Assembly (NCBI RefSeq): GCF_000718095.1
Contig: NZ_JOEI01000030.1
Span: 29,740-93,739, forward strand
Length of the DNA: 64,000 bases
Origin: Streptomyces scopuliridis RB72
GTDB taxonomy: Bacteria; Actinomycetota; Actinomycetes; Streptomycetales; Streptomycetaceae
Direction of reading: 5' to 3'
Shown: positions 7,946 to 17,082 of the stretch, one piece after another
Position numbering within the stretch: the stretch's first letter is position 1
Layout of the letters: each line of letters begins with the position of its first letter
Position numbers and translations under genes: made by a program
Notes under the pieces: model-generated
What the model saw: the letters and a program-made list of their open reading frames with translations, nothing else
Databases searched by the model: none
Told to the model about the DNA's origin: nothing

Positions 7946-9217
7946 ATGCACCTCTCTTTTCTGCTCCACAACGCGTACGGCATCGGCGGGACCATCCGCG
8001 GCACGTTCAATCTGGCCGAAGCGCTGGCGGTCCACCACGATGTCGAGATCGTGTCGGTCTTCCGCCACCGCGAGGAGCCGGTCCTCGGAGCCCCGGCCGG
8101 AGTCCGGCTGAGTCACCTTGTCGACCTGCGGCGCGGCAGCCCCGACTACGACGGTGACGACCCGGAGCACCAGCGGCCCGCCCGGGTCTTCCCGCGCGGC
8201 GACGGCTGCTACCGGCAGTACAGCCGGCTCACCGACGCCAGGATCGGCGCCCGGCTGGCCGCGCTGGAGGCCGATGTCGTCATCGGCACCCGCCCCGGCC
8301 TCAACGTCCATCTCGTCCGGCAGGGCGGACACGGCCAGATCCGGGTGGGGCAGGAGCATCTGGCCCTCGACAACCACGGCCGCCGGCTGCGCTGCGAGAT
8401 CGGCCACCGCTACCGGCTGCTGCACGCGGTCACCACCGTCACCGAGGCCGACGCCCGCGCCTACCGCACCCGGCTGTGGCTGCCCGGCGTACGGATCGTC
8501 GCCGTACCGAACTGCGTGCCCGCGCCCGCCGTCGCCCCCGCCGACTCCACCGGCAAATGGGTCGTCGCGGCCGGCCGGCTGACCCGGGTCAAGCGGTACG
8601 ACCTGCTGGTGCGGGCGTTCTCCCAGGTGGTGGCCGTACGCCCGGACTGGCGGCTGCGGATCCACGGCGGTGGCGACGAGAAGGCGGCGCTGCGCCGGCT
8701 CATCGAGGAGAGCGGGCTGTACAACCATGTCTTCCTGATGGGCCCCACCGACCCGCTGGAGGCGGAGTGGGTGAAGGGATCGCTCGCCGCCGTCACCTCC
8801 AGCCACGAGGCCTTCGGGATGACCATCGTCGAGGCCATGCGCTGCGGGGTCCCCGTCGTCGCCACCGACTGTCCGCACGGTCCCGGCGAGATCATCGAGC
8901 ACGGGGTCGACGGGCGGCTGGTGCCGGTGGGCGACGTGGACGCGATCGCCGGCGCGCTGCTCGGGCTGATCCAGGACGACGGACTGCGCCGGCGCATGGG
9001 AGAGGCGGCGCGCGTGGCCTCGGCCCGCTTCGACCCGGCGCGGATCGCGGAGCGCCACGCGGCGCTCTACGCCGAGCTGGCCCGGTCCTCGCGGGGGTCG
9101 TCCGGGGGCGCGAAGCCCCGCGACGTGCTGTGCCGCGGTGGCAGCGCCTTACTCGGCGGTGCGTTCACCGTCAGGGACAAGGCCGCAGATGTGATCCGAA
9201 AGGGCAGAACCGTATGA
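7946..9217 (+). CDS. Glycosyltransferase family 4 protein (TTA codon present)
   Basis: This 423-residue GT-B glycosyltransferase has an N-terminal acceptor domain starting MHLSFLLHNAYGIGGTIRGT. Its C-terminal nucleotide-sugar domain carries VVAAGRLTRVKRYDLLVRAF and the E-x7-E motif in HEAFGMTIVEAM. Acceptor and donor are unknown; a cell-surface or spore-wall polymer is possible. The ATG at 7946 follows AGGGA. Codon 402 (9149-9151) is TTA, the leucine codon that in Streptomyces needs the developmentally controlled bldA tRNA, so full translation may be limited to late growth. The stop overlaps the next start (ATGA at 9214-9217). Confidence 0.88.
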   Translation: MHLSFLLHNAYGIGGTIRGTFNLAEALAVHHDVEIVSVFRHREEPVLGAPAGVRLSHLVDLRRGSPDYDGDDPEHQRPARVFPRGDGCYRQYSRLTDARIGARLAALEADVVIGTRPGLNVHLVRQGGHGQIRVGQEHLALDNHGRRLRCEIGHRYRLLHAVTTVTEADARAYRTRLWLPGVRIVAVPNCVPAPAVAPADSTGKWVVAAGRLTRVKRYDLLVRAFSQVVAVRPDWRLRIHGGGDEKAALRRLIEESGLYNHVFLMGPTDPLEAEWVKGSLAAVTSSHEAFGMTIVEAMRCGVPVVATDCPHGPGEIIEHGVDGRLVPVGDVDAIAGALLGLIQDDGLRRRMGEAARVASARFDPARIAERHAALYAELARSSRGSSGGAKPRDVLCRGGSALLGGAFTVRDKAADVIRKGRTV

Positions 9218-10092
9218 CCAGACCCATCGGGCGGCGGGCGTCGCCCCCCGTGTGCACCGCCGACTGCATCGCCGACTCGGCGGGGGGAATCACCTTCGAC
9301 GTCACGGACGCCGCCCGCCCCGGCGCGACGCTGGTGCTGCGCCGCCGCGCCGACGCGGTCGGGACGCACGGCGGCGGGGACGACGAGGTACGGCTGCCGC
9401 TGACCGGGCCCGCCACGGCCTCCGGCGCCGGGCCGGCACGGCTGCGCGCCGTACTGCCCAGCACCGTCGAACTGGCCGAAGGCCACTGGGACATCTTCAC
9501 GGGCACCTCGGGCGACCGGCCCGTACGGCCCGGGATCAGGGACGTACGGGCGCTGATCGACCGGGTGCCGGGTACGGGCCCGGTCGCGGCCCGCGTCCCG
9601 TACCCCACCGCGGACGGCCGGCTCGCCCTCAGGACCTGGCTCCGCGCACCGCACGCCGAGGCCGGGACGGTCCGCTGCGCGCCGGCCGGGATGTCGGTCG
9701 AGGGCGTGCTGTACGGCGCCGAACTGGGCGAGCACGCGCGCGCGGAGGCCCGGCTGCACGGCGGCGACCGTACGCACCGGGTGGCCGTGACCGGCCGGGG
9801 CGGGGTGTTCGCCTTCACCCTGCCGTACGGACCGCTGGCCGAAGAGCCGGGCGGGCCGGGAGGGGAGAGCCGGCGCTGGGATCTCTGGCTGCTGCCCGCG
9901 CCGGACACCGCCGGCATACGGATCTCCCGCATCCTCGACGACATCTGGGACAAGCGGGCGATCCATGTCTATCCGGCCCACGCCGTCCCGGCGCACGGCA
10001 CGGACGGCCGGCTGGCCGCCCCCGGCTACACCCATGACAACGATTTCTGCGTACGACTGGACCCCGCGCCCGCGCCCGTGCCGACGCCCTGA
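9214..10092 (+). CDS. Hypothetical protein coupled to the glycosyltransferase
   Basis: The 292-residue protein is built of many short beta-strand-like stretches and is divided by repeats of the type RVPYPTADGRLALRTWLRAP and RVAVTGRGGVFAFTLPYGPL. I do not recognise a family and see no signal peptide or membrane helix. It starts at the ATG overlapping the glycosyltransferase stop, so the two products are made together. The likely role is in the same glycan pathway, for example as a partner or modifying transferase; this is inferred from coupling only. Confidence 0.55.
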   Translation: MTRPIGRRASPPVCTADCIADSAGGITFDVTDAARPGATLVLRRRADAVGTHGGGDDEVRLPLTGPATASGAGPARLRAVLPSTVELAEGHWDIFTGTSGDRPVRPGIRDVRALIDRVPGTGPVAARVPYPTADGRLALRTWLRAPHAEAGTVRCAPAGMSVEGVLYGAELGEHARAEARLHGGDRTHRVAVTGRGGVFAFTLPYGPLAEEPGGPGGESRRWDLWLLPAPDTAGIRISRILDDIWDKRAIHVYPAHAVPAHGTDGRLAAPGYTHDNDFCVRLDPAPAPVPTP

Positions 10093-10104
10093 CCGGAGCT
10101 GGGG

Positions 10105-10129
10105 CTTGCGGACAGAAGCTGTCCGCGAG
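10105..10129. promoter_or_regulatory. Palindromic candidate operator of the WYL regulator
   Basis: An inverted repeat with core GCGGACAG-AAG-CTGTCCGC (10108-10126), extendable to 10105-10129 with one wobble pair, lies 19 bases before the WYL-regulator ATG. The position suggests autoregulation. Confidence 0.5.
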
Positions 10130-10147
10130 GGCTGTCAGGCTCGGCCC

Positions 10148-11107
10148 ATGTTGGAGACCTCGGCACGACTGCTGCGTCTGCTCTCACTGCTCCAGGCCCA
10201 CCGCGAGTGGTCCGGCGCCGACCTCGCCGACCGGCTCGGCGTCACCCCGCGCACCGTACGGCGCGATGTCGACCGGCTGCGCGCACTCGGCTATCCGGTC
10301 AACGCCAGCCCCGGCACGGGCGGCGGCTACCAGCTCGGCGCGGGGGCCGAGCTGCCGCCGCTGCTGCTGGACGACGAGGAGGCCGTCGCGGTCGCCGTCG
10401 GCCTGCGCACCGCCGCCGGCAACGGAATCGAGGGCATGGGCGAGATCTCCGTACGCGCCCTGGCGAAGCTGGAGCAGGTGCTGCCCGGCCGGCTGCGGCG
10501 CCGGGTCAGCGCCCTCAACTCCTTCACCGTGCCCATGCTGCGGGGCCCGCGGGGGCCCATGGTCGACCCCGGGGTCCTCACGGAGCTGGCCAACGCCTGC
10601 CGGGACAGCGAGCGGCTGCGCTTCGCGTACCGCGACCACGAGGACGCTGTCACCCGCCGCACCGTCGAGCCGCACCGCCTTGTCTGCACCGAACGCCGCT
10701 GGTATCTGGTCGCCTGGGACCTGGACCGCGCCGACTGGCGTACGTTCCGGGTGGACCGGATCACCCCCACACCGCCGCACGGCCCGCGCTTCACCCCGCG
10801 TACCCCGCCGGCCGAGGACCTCGCCGCGTATGTCTCGCGGGGCGTCTCCACCCGGGCCTACGCCACGGCGGCGGTGATCCGGCTGCACGCGTCCGCCGAG
10901 GAGGCGGCCCAGGGCATCTCACCGTCCTCGGGCGTCCTGGAGGCGGTCGACGCGCACAGTTGTCTGCTGCGGACCGGGGCGGGGAGCCTGGATGTGATGG
11001 TGATCCATCTGGCGCTGCTCGGCTTCGACTTCGAGGTGATCGAGCCACCGGAGCTGACCGAACGCATCAGGGTCGTACGGGACCGGCTGTCCCGCGCCCT
11101 CGGCTGA
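10148..11107 (+). CDS. WYL-domain transcriptional regulator (YafY/PafBC-like)
   Basis: The 319-residue protein has an N-terminal winged-helix DNA-binding domain, with GADLADRLGVTPRTVRRDVD as the recognition region around residues 20-40. It is followed by a WYL domain (LVCTERRWYLVAWDLDRADW) and the C-terminal WCX extension ending RVVRDRLSRALG. WYL regulators sense nucleic acids or small ligands in several bacteria; the signal here is unknown. The ATG at 10148 is the first good start and gives a standard N-terminus (MLETSARLLRLLSLLQ). A palindrome centred 31 bases upstream (10105-10129) is a plausible binding site. Confidence 0.85.
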   Translation: MLETSARLLRLLSLLQAHREWSGADLADRLGVTPRTVRRDVDRLRALGYPVNASPGTGGGYQLGAGAELPPLLLDDEEAVAVAVGLRTAAGNGIEGMGEISVRALAKLEQVLPGRLRRRVSALNSFTVPMLRGPRGPMVDPGVLTELANACRDSERLRFAYRDHEDAVTRRTVEPHRLVCTERRWYLVAWDLDRADWRTFRVDRITPTPPHGPRFTPRTPPAEDLAAYVSRGVSTRAYATAAVIRLHASAEEAAQGISPSSGVLEAVDAHSCLLRTGAGSLDVMVIHLALLGFDFEVIEPPELTERIRVVRDRLSRALG

Positions 11108-11451
11108 CAGGCACGCGACAGGCTCATGCCGACGGGAAGGCGCTGGTGCGGGCAGGTGTCGGCCGGCGGCGGATTGTGCGGGGGACTCGTGAATTCCTCG
11201 ACGGCCCATCAATTGATTTCCGCGGTCGGCCGGAAAACGACCGTGGTGGGCGGTCGAATTCAGGGCCGGCTATTTATGTGATCTTCAGGGTTGTGGAATT
11301 TCTAAGAAGTCGGATGTGAAGGGGCCGTAAGAGTGACGCGTTCGCATCCGGAGCACGCCGGAACCTGTGACACAAGTGTGACCGCGGAGGGACGAGAAGC
11401 ATACGGACGAGGTATCCGTTCGGCTTCCTTCGGCACTCCCCGGCGCCTACG
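11108..11451 (+). other. 344-bp intergenic region, locally AT-rich
   Basis: The gap between the WYL gene and the I78 inhibitor includes a patch (about 11195-11320) noticeably richer in A/T than its surroundings, with GAATTC sites and the stretch CTATTTATGTGATC. It probably carries the promoter of the downstream small gene. No open frame here has a ribosome site and codon bias together. Confidence 0.4.
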
Positions 11452-11676
11452 GTGAGTGGTATGGCACCGATACCGACTCCACCCCGACAGCCCGACGACG
11501 TCCCCGAGTCCTATGTCGGACTCGACTCCGGGAGCGCCGAACGGACCGCCCGCGAGCGCGGCTGGACCACGGTCAGATCGCTGCCTCCGGGCTCGATCAT
11601 CACCATGGAGTTCGTCGTGGGCCGGCTCAACTTCGAGGTGGAGGAGGGCCGGGTCATCCGCTGCTGGCTCGGCTGA
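11452..11676 (+). CDS. Proteinase inhibitor I78-like small protein
   Basis: This is a protein of 71-74 residues; the start is either the GTG at 11452 or the ATG at 11461. The pattern YVGLDSGSAERTARERGW followed by PPGSIITMEFVVGRLNFEVE and a final VIRCWLG resembles the I78 (potato-inhibitor-like) family, which in bacteria includes small serine-protease inhibitors. There is no signal peptide, so it would act in the cytoplasm unless exported by another route. It is closed by the 17-bp hairpin at 11727-11764. The family call rests on pattern recognition only. Confidence 0.65.
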   Translation: MSGMAPIPTPPRQPDDVPESYVGLDSGSAERTARERGWTTVRSLPPGSIITMEFVVGRLNFEVEEGRVIRCWLG

Positions 11677-11726
11677 CCGACGGCCCGAGACGAGGCTCCT
11701 GACGGGCTCCCGACGGGCTTCTGAGA

Positions 11727-11764
11727 CGTACGAAGGCCCCGGCCGGAGCCGGGGCCTTCGTACG
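11727..11764. terminator. Bidirectional hairpin terminator
   Basis: A perfect 17-bp inverted repeat (CGTACGAAGGCCCCGGC arm) with a CGGA tetraloop lies between the I78 gene (+) and the PAP2 gene (-), well placed to end both transcripts. Confidence 0.85.
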
Positions 11765-11808
11765 AGCGGGGCGGGGCCGTGCGTACCGTCCACGGTCCCT
11801 GGGGGCGC

Positions 11809-12810
11809 TCAGCCGCCCGTCATGGGCCGTGAGTGCCCCGGCCGGCGGCTGCCCGCCGGGGTGACCGGCGTACGTTCCGAGCGCACCGCGTGCGGCCTCG
11901 ACTGGGTGAGCTGACCCGTACCCGTGACGGTTCCGGTGGGCAGGCCCGCGCCGGTGTGGCCGCCGTGGCCTGCTCCGACGGGCTCGCACGGCGGCTCGTC
12001 GGCCAGCGCCGACGCCTCGTGCGACACCGGCGCGGGACGCGGGCCCCCGGAGGCGACCGGGGTCGACGGGGTGGTCCTGCGGCGCGCGCGCCACCGCTCG
12101 CGGACCGCGAAGACGGTCAGCTCGGCCCGGCCGATCAGCGGCTCGAACAGGGGCAGTGCCAGCAGGATCAGCAGCCCGGCGGCCCAGCCGAGCAGCACAT
12201 CGCTCAGCCAGTGCGTACCGAGATAGACGGTTGTCGCACCGACCCCCAGGGCGACCACGGCCGACATGACCGACAGATAGCGCCTGGCCCGGGGCGTGGT
12301 GGCCAGATAGGCCAGGATTCCCCAGGTCACCACGGCGTTGGCGGTGTGTCCCGAAGGAAATATATCGCCGCCCGCGAAGAGCTCGGCCGAGCCGATCTGC
12401 GTCGCGTAGTGGGGGCCGAGCCGGCCGAGACCGAGCTTCACCGCCCCGACGGTCACATTGAGCAGCAGCAGCGCCGTGCCGAGGGCCAGCAGCGGCCGCA
12501 GCGTGTGCTGACGCCAGGAGCGCCAGCCCAGCCAGGCCGCGATCATCACGGCCGTGGGGCCGCGCTGCCCCAGCACCACGAAGTAGTCGAGGAAAGGATG
12601 CAGTTCCGGCCATTGCTGATAGGGCCGGAAGAGCATGACCTTCCAGTCGAGGATCACCAGCGAGGACGAGGCGAGCACGGCAACGACGATGGCGAGATAG
12701 AACGCCAGCGTCCCGCCGAAGAGAGCCTTGCGGGTGCGGCTCATCCGCGGGATCTCTATCTTCGGCGGTTCCGGCTCCCGGTCCAGACGGGCAAAGATGT
12801 CGGTACGCAC
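11809..12810 (-). CDS. PAP2-family membrane phosphatase
   Basis: The 333-residue protein has about five or six hydrophobic helices (for example KALFGGTLAFYLAIVVAVLA and LLALGTALLLLNVTVGAVKL). The phosphatase signature follows: KLGLGRLGP, then FPSGHTANAV, then YLGTHWLSDVLLGW, with the catalytic histidines in the last two. Such enzymes dephosphorylate lipid phosphates such as undecaprenyl pyrophosphate or phosphatidic acid at the membrane. A Pro/Gly/Thr-rich tail of about 85 residues after the last helix is probably disordered. The GTG at 12810 gives the expected cytoplasmic N-terminus. It is divergent from the MFS exporter. Confidence 0.85.
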   Translation of the reverse strand: MRTDIFARLDREPEPPKIEIPRMSRTRKALFGGTLAFYLAIVVAVLASSSLVILDWKVMLFRPYQQWPELHPFLDYFVVLGQRGPTAVMIAAWLGWRSWRQHTLRPLLALGTALLLLNVTVGAVKLGLGRLGPHYATQIGSAELFAGGDIFPSGHTANAVVTWGILAYLATTPRARRYLSVMSAVVALGVGATTVYLGTHWLSDVLLGWAAGLLILLALPLFEPLIGRAELTVFAVRERWRARRRTTPSTPVASGGPRPAPVSHEASALADEPPCEPVGAGHGGHTGAGLPTGTVTGTGQLTQSRPHAVRSERTPVTPAGSRRPGHSRPMTGG

Positions 12811-13235
12811 CCCATCGACGTTACAGCGAGTGAGCGAATGAACCGGTCGATCCGGTCTCTTTGTGATGACGATGTGATGTGGAGTGCGTCTCGGAGCGCG
12901 GTTTATCAGGGGGACGTTCCGGAAATCGAAGGGACCTTCGTCCCTATTAATCGGCACGCCGTTCCTGAAACTGTCTTTCTGCGGAACAGAATGAGTTCAC
13001 CGTGGCGTCGCACGGAATTTCCCTCCCGCTCGTGCGCGCTCGGAGTCCCGGTCCTGGCGCGGTGGAGTGGCGTACGCCACACTCGTCGGCCGGGACGGTG
13101 AGAGATGCGCCACGCGCCACGCGCGTTCACTCGCGTACGCTGACGGCTCACTCGCCCGTCGATGCCGGGCCGCTCCGAGGGACCCGTGTCCCCGTTGGCC
13201 CGCCGAGCGCGAGGGACGCATTGGGAGGTACTCAG
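12811..13235. other. 425-bp divergent promoter region
   Basis: This region lies between the PAP2 phosphatase (-) and the MFS transporter (+). It contains AT-richer sequence around 12900-13000, a TTCCGGAA palindrome near 12917 and a short inverted repeat AGGGAC-CTTC-GTCCCT at 12930-12945, which may be regulatory. I see no gene that can be supported; an open frame crosses it but lacks a ribosome site and codon bias. Confidence 0.4.
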
Positions 13236-14978
13236 ATGTCCGGGAGCACCACGGCCGGCGCACGGCTGCGCGCGGCCGGGGCCCGCGGCGGTGCCAACCG
13301 CTGGATCGTCCTGGTCGTCCTCTGTGTGAGCCTGCTGCTGGTCGCGCTGGACGCGACCGTGCTGCATGTCGCCGTCCCGGCCGTCACCGCCGACCTCAGG
13401 CCCAGCGGTGTCGAGCTGCTCTGGATCGTGGACGCGTATCCGCTGGTCTGCGCCGCGCTGCTGATCCTCTTCGGCACGCTGGGCGACCGCATCGGAAGAC
13501 GCCGGGTCCTGCTCATCGGATACGCGCTCTTCGGGGTGGCCTCGGCTGTCGCGGCCCTCGCCGATACGCCGCTGGTACTGATCGGGGCGCGCGCCCTGCT
13601 CGGTATCGGCGGCGCGATGATCATGCCCGCGACGCTCTCCATCCTGCGCGACGTCTTTCCCGACCGGCGCGAGCGCGCCATGGCGATCGGTGTCTGGACG
13701 GCGGTCGCCGCGGTCGGGGCCGCCCTCGGCCCGGTGCTCGGCGGCTTCCTCGTCGAGCACTTCTGGTGGGGCTCGGTCTTCCTGATCAATATCCCGCTGC
13801 TGGCGCTCCTGCTGCCGCTCGGCCGGCTGGTACTGCCCGAGTCGAAGGGCCCCGGCGACGGGCCCTGGGACGTGCTCGGCGCGCTGATGGCCGCGGCCGG
13901 GGTGCTCGGGGTGGTCTTCGGGGTGAAGCGGCTCGGCGCCGGGGAAGGGCCGCTCGGCCCCGAGACCCTCGGCCCGCTCTGCGTCGGCGCGGCCCTGCTC
14001 ATCCTCTTCGTCCGCAGACAGCGGCGCAGGAAGCATCCGCTGATCGATATGCGGATGTTCGCCAGGCCCACGTTCTCCACCTCCGTCGGCTGCATCGTGC
14101 TCGCCATGCTGGCCCTGGTGGGCCTGGAGCTGATCGCCGTCCAGTACCTCCAGCTGGTGCTGGGACTCAGCCCGCTGGAGACCGGACTGCGGCTGCTGCC
14201 GCTCACCTTCGCCGCCATGGCCGCGGGCGTCACCGGCTCCGCCACGCTGCGCCGGGTGGGGCCGCGCCGGATGGTGGCCTGGGGCTTCGTGCTGACCGCC
14301 GGCGCCGTGCTGCTGCTGGTGATGATGGGCCAGCACGACCGGCCCGGACTGCTGACCGCCGGCTTCGTCCTGCTCGGCTTCGGGCTCCAGACCACGCTCT
14401 TCGGCGCGTACGAATCGATGCTCAGCGAGGCTCCGGCGGACCAGGCGGGCGGGGCCGCGGCCATCGGCGAGACCTCGTACCAGCTGGGTGCGGGCATGGG
14501 GATCGCGCTGCTCGGCAGCGTGATGAACGCGGTGTACGCGCCCGCGCTGTCGTCGGTGAAGGGTGTGCCCGCGGCGGCGGGTTCGGCGGCTTCCAGCTCG
14601 CTCGGTGAGGCCTATCAGGTGGCGGCCGGGATCGGCGGACCCGCGGGGGAGACGCTGCGTACCGCCGCGCGCCACTCGTTCGTCCACGGCCTGCATGTCA
14701 CGCTGCTGGTCAGCGCGGGGCTGCTGCTGCTCGGCGCGCTGGCCGCGCTGCGGCTGCCGAAGGTCATGGAGTGTCCGCCGTGCGCCGACGAGGAGCCGCC
14801 CGTCGAAGCGCGTGAGGCGCGCGAGGAGACGCCCGAGGAGACGCCCGAGGCGCCCGAGTCCGGGGAGGCGCGGCCGCCCCGCCCGCAGGAGCGGCGACCG
14901 CCCCGGCCGCGCAGAGCGCCGTCGGCTCCACGCGAGTCCCCGGAGGCTGCGATCCCGGCGGGCCGTCTCTCCCGTTAG
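13236..14978 (+). CDS. MFS transporter, DHA2/EmrB-QacA type
   Basis: The 580-residue protein starts with a first helix WIVLVVLCVSLLLVALDATV, whose D in LDATVLHVAVP is typical of 14-helix drug:proton antiporters. It continues with GDRIGRRRVLLIGYALFG (motif A) and about 14 hydrophobic segments. The last 70 residues are a cytoplasmic tail rich in Glu, Pro and Arg (EETPEETPEAPESGEARPP). The ATG at 13236 follows GGGAGG by 7 bases. It probably exports a toxic or secondary compound using the proton gradient; the substrate is unknown. A perfect 16-bp palindrome (14984-14999) immediately downstream may act as terminator. Confidence 0.88.
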   Translation: MSGSTTAGARLRAAGARGGANRWIVLVVLCVSLLLVALDATVLHVAVPAVTADLRPSGVELLWIVDAYPLVCAALLILFGTLGDRIGRRRVLLIGYALFGVASAVAALADTPLVLIGARALLGIGGAMIMPATLSILRDVFPDRRERAMAIGVWTAVAAVGAALGPVLGGFLVEHFWWGSVFLINIPLLALLLPLGRLVLPESKGPGDGPWDVLGALMAAAGVLGVVFGVKRLGAGEGPLGPETLGPLCVGAALLILFVRRQRRRKHPLIDMRMFARPTFSTSVGCIVLAMLALVGLELIAVQYLQLVLGLSPLETGLRLLPLTFAAMAAGVTGSATLRRVGPRRMVAWGFVLTAGAVLLLVMMGQHDRPGLLTAGFVLLGFGLQTTLFGAYESMLSEAPADQAGGAAAIGETSYQLGAGMGIALLGSVMNAVYAPALSSVKGVPAAAGSAASSSLGEAYQVAAGIGGPAGETLRTAARHSFVHGLHVTLLVSAGLLLLGALAALRLPKVMECPPCADEEPPVEAREAREETPEETPEAPESGEARPPRPQERRPPRPRRAPSAPRESPEAAIPAGRLSR

Positions 14979-15057
14979 GCGTACCGGCCCGCGGGCCGGG
15001 CCGACGCCGACGGGGTGCGTCTGGACGCGCGGCACACTGAGTCGTACCGTCGTCACG

Positions 15058-15088
15058 GAGCCGTAACTAGCGCTGCTAGTTACGGCTC
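15058..15088. promoter_or_regulatory. 14-bp dyad, candidate repressor operator upstream of acyl-CoA dehydrogenase
   Basis: A perfect inverted repeat, GAGCCGTAACTAGC and its complement separated by GCT, ends 33 bases before the dehydrogenase ATG. Its AT-rich core (TAACTAGC/GCTAGTTA) and lack of a T-run make a TetR-type operator more likely than a terminator, though a terminator for the MFS gene cannot be excluded. Confidence 0.55.
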
Positions 15089-15121
15089 GTCCGAGCCGTG
15101 CGAGCCGCCGGAGGCCGTCCC

Positions 15122-16336
15122 ATGTCCGCACCGTCCACGCCGTCCGCTCCGTCTGTCGCCAAGCCCCCGCCCTTCGACCCCGGCGACCCCCTCGGTCTCG
15201 ACGATCTGCTCGAACCGGAGGACCTGGCGATCCGGGACACCGTGCGGACCTGGGCCGCCGACCGGGTCCTGCCGCATATCGCCGAGTGGTACGAGCGCGG
15301 CGAACTGCCCGTCATCCGTGAACTGACCCGCGAACTCGGCGGACTCGGCGCGCTCGGGATGTCCCTGACCGGGTACGGCTGCGCGGGCGCCACCGCCGTC
15401 CAGTACGGGCTCACCTGTCTGGAGCTGGAGGCCGCCGACTCCGGGATCCGCTCGCTCGTCTCCGTACAGGGCTCGCTCGCCATGTACGCGATCCATCGCT
15501 TCGGTTCCGAGGAGCAGAAGCGGCGCTGGCTGCCCGGCATGGCCGCCGGCGAGATCATCGGCTGCTTCGGACTCACCGAGCCCGACCACGGCTCCGACCC
15601 GGCCGGAATGCGCACCCACGCCAAGCGGGACGGCACCGACTGGGTGCTCAACGGCCGCAAGATGTGGATCACCAATGGTTCGGTGGCGGGGGTCGCCGTC
15701 GTCTGGGCGAGGACCGACGAGGGCATTCGCGGCTTTCTGGTCCCGGCGGGCAGCCCCGGATTCTCGGCCCCGGAGATCACCCACAAGTGGTCACTGCGTG
15801 CCTCGGTCACCAGCGAACTGGTCCTCGATGACGTACGGCTGCCCGCCGACGCCGTCCTCCCGGAGGTCACCGGACTGCGCGGCCCGCTCAGCTGTCTGAG
15901 CCACGCGCGGTACGGAATCGTCTGGGGCTCGATGGGCGCGGCGCGCGCGAGTTTCGAAGCGGCGCTTCAGTACGCCAGGACCCGGGAGCAGTTCGGCCGG
16001 CCGATCGGCGGCTTCCAGCTCACCCAGGCCAAGCTGGCCGACATGGCCCTCGAACTGCACAAGGGCATCCTGCTCGCCCACCATCTGGGGCGGCGCATGG
16101 ACGCGGGCCGGCTCCGCGCCGAGCAGGTCAGCTTCGGCAAGCTCAACAACGTGCGGGAGGCGATCGAGATCTGCCGCACCTCACGGACCATCCTCGGCGC
16201 CAACGGGATCTCGCTGGAGTACCCCGTGATGCGCCATGCGACGAACCTGGAGTCGGTGCTCACCTACGAGGGCACCGTCGAGATGCATCAGCTCGTCCTG
16301 GGCAAGGCGCTCACCGGCCTCGACGCCTTCCGGTGA
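15122..16336 (+). CDS. Acyl-CoA dehydrogenase, glutaryl-CoA dehydrogenase-like
   Basis: The 404-residue flavoenzyme has the family signatures GCFGLTEPDHGSDPAGM (FAD/substrate region) and WITNGSVAGVAVVWAR. The catalytic base Glu is in TYEGTVEMHQL at about residue 383, the position used by glutaryl-CoA and related short-chain dehydrogenases. It oxidises an acyl-CoA at the alpha-beta bond and passes electrons to ETF; glutaryl-CoA is the best guess from overall resemblance. The ATG at 15122 follows GGAGG with 7 bases spacing. The perfect dyad at 15058-15088 suggests repressor control. Confidence 0.88.
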   Translation: MSAPSTPSAPSVAKPPPFDPGDPLGLDDLLEPEDLAIRDTVRTWAADRVLPHIAEWYERGELPVIRELTRELGGLGALGMSLTGYGCAGATAVQYGLTCLELEAADSGIRSLVSVQGSLAMYAIHRFGSEEQKRRWLPGMAAGEIIGCFGLTEPDHGSDPAGMRTHAKRDGTDWVLNGRKMWITNGSVAGVAVVWARTDEGIRGFLVPAGSPGFSAPEITHKWSLRASVTSELVLDDVRLPADAVLPEVTGLRGPLSCLSHARYGIVWGSMGAARASFEAALQYARTREQFGRPIGGFQLTQAKLADMALELHKGILLAHHLGRRMDAGRLRAEQVSFGKLNNVREAIEICRTSRTILGANGISLEYPVMRHATNLESVLTYEGTVEMHQLVLGKALTGLDAFR

Positions 16337-16371
16337 CCCCGTGGGACCGGGCGAACCGGTGAGCGCCCTGC

Positions 16372-16806
16372 TCAGCTCTGGTTGAAGAAGCCGTCCTTGC
16401 CGCGGCCCGCGGCCTCGCCGGTGACGATCTCGGTGTCGGCGGGGCTCAGCAGGAAGACCCGGGTGGCCACGCGGTCGATCGAGCCGCGCAGCCCGAAGAT
16501 CAGTCCGGCGGCGAAGTCCACCACGCGCTTGGCGTCGGCGGGCTCCATGGCCGTGAGGTTCATGATGACCGGGGTGCCGGCCCGGAAGAGCTCGCCGATG
16601 GTCCGGGCGTCCCGGAAGCTGTCCGGGGAGACGGTGGCGATTCTGCGGTCCTGCTCCGGGGCGGCCTCGGCGACGACCCGTACGCGCGGGTCGGTCCGCC
16701 AGTTGTCGCCGTTCTCCGCACCCTCGGCGTACTCGTCGTCGTAGTAACGCTCGTCGTTGTCCTCAACGAGGCCCAGCCAGGCACTCGCCTTGCGCACCGA
16801 TCCCAT
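16372..16806 (-). CDS. sepF: Cell division protein SepF paralogue
   Basis: The 144-residue protein has the SepF layout: an N-terminal amphipathic helix ([19 protein letters not shown]) for membrane binding, an acidic linker, then the globular domain ([59 protein letters not shown]). SepF tethers and shapes FtsZ polymers in Gram-positive bacteria. Streptomyces usually carry several SepF genes; this copy lies away from an ftsZ cluster, so it is probably an accessory paralogue. The ATG at 16806 follows a GGAGGC site. It is divergent from the DUF5685 gene. Confidence 0.92.
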   Translation of the reverse strand: MGSVRKASAWLGLVEDNDERYYDDEYAEGAENGDNWRTDPRVRVVAEAAPEQDRRIATVSPDSFRDARTIGELFRAGTPVIMNLTAMEPADAKRVVDFAAGLIFGLRGSIDRVATRVFLLSPADTEIVTGEAAGRGKDGFFNQS

Positions 16807-17082
16807 GGACGCCTCCTTTCACCGCGGTCACATGACGTTCCCTATCCCTATGGTCGACCATCATGCGGATTGCGCGCCAAGGGGATAGTCGGCGCGCAGA
16901 TGATTCGTGACGGTACTGGTGCAGAAGATGTGGCGGTTCGTCAAGGTTCTTCCAGCGTACAGGCCCTGAGTCGGTACAAAATATTACGTTCCGGCCAGAT
17001 GGGTGACGCTGGGGACGGACGGGTGAACCGCTCGCTCGGTACGATGCGTCACGCACTTGTGAACGACTCTCGGGGGATTGTC

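Noticed and set aside
12838..13101. Plus-strand frame in the PAP2-MFS divergent region
   Set aside because: It has no ribosome site, composition like non-coding DNA, and overlaps the likely promoter zone.
14984..14999. 16-bp perfect palindrome CCGGCCCGCGGGCCGG after the MFS gene
   Set aside because: It has no loop and consists only of C and G, so it may be a chance product of composition; it was not listed as a confident terminator.
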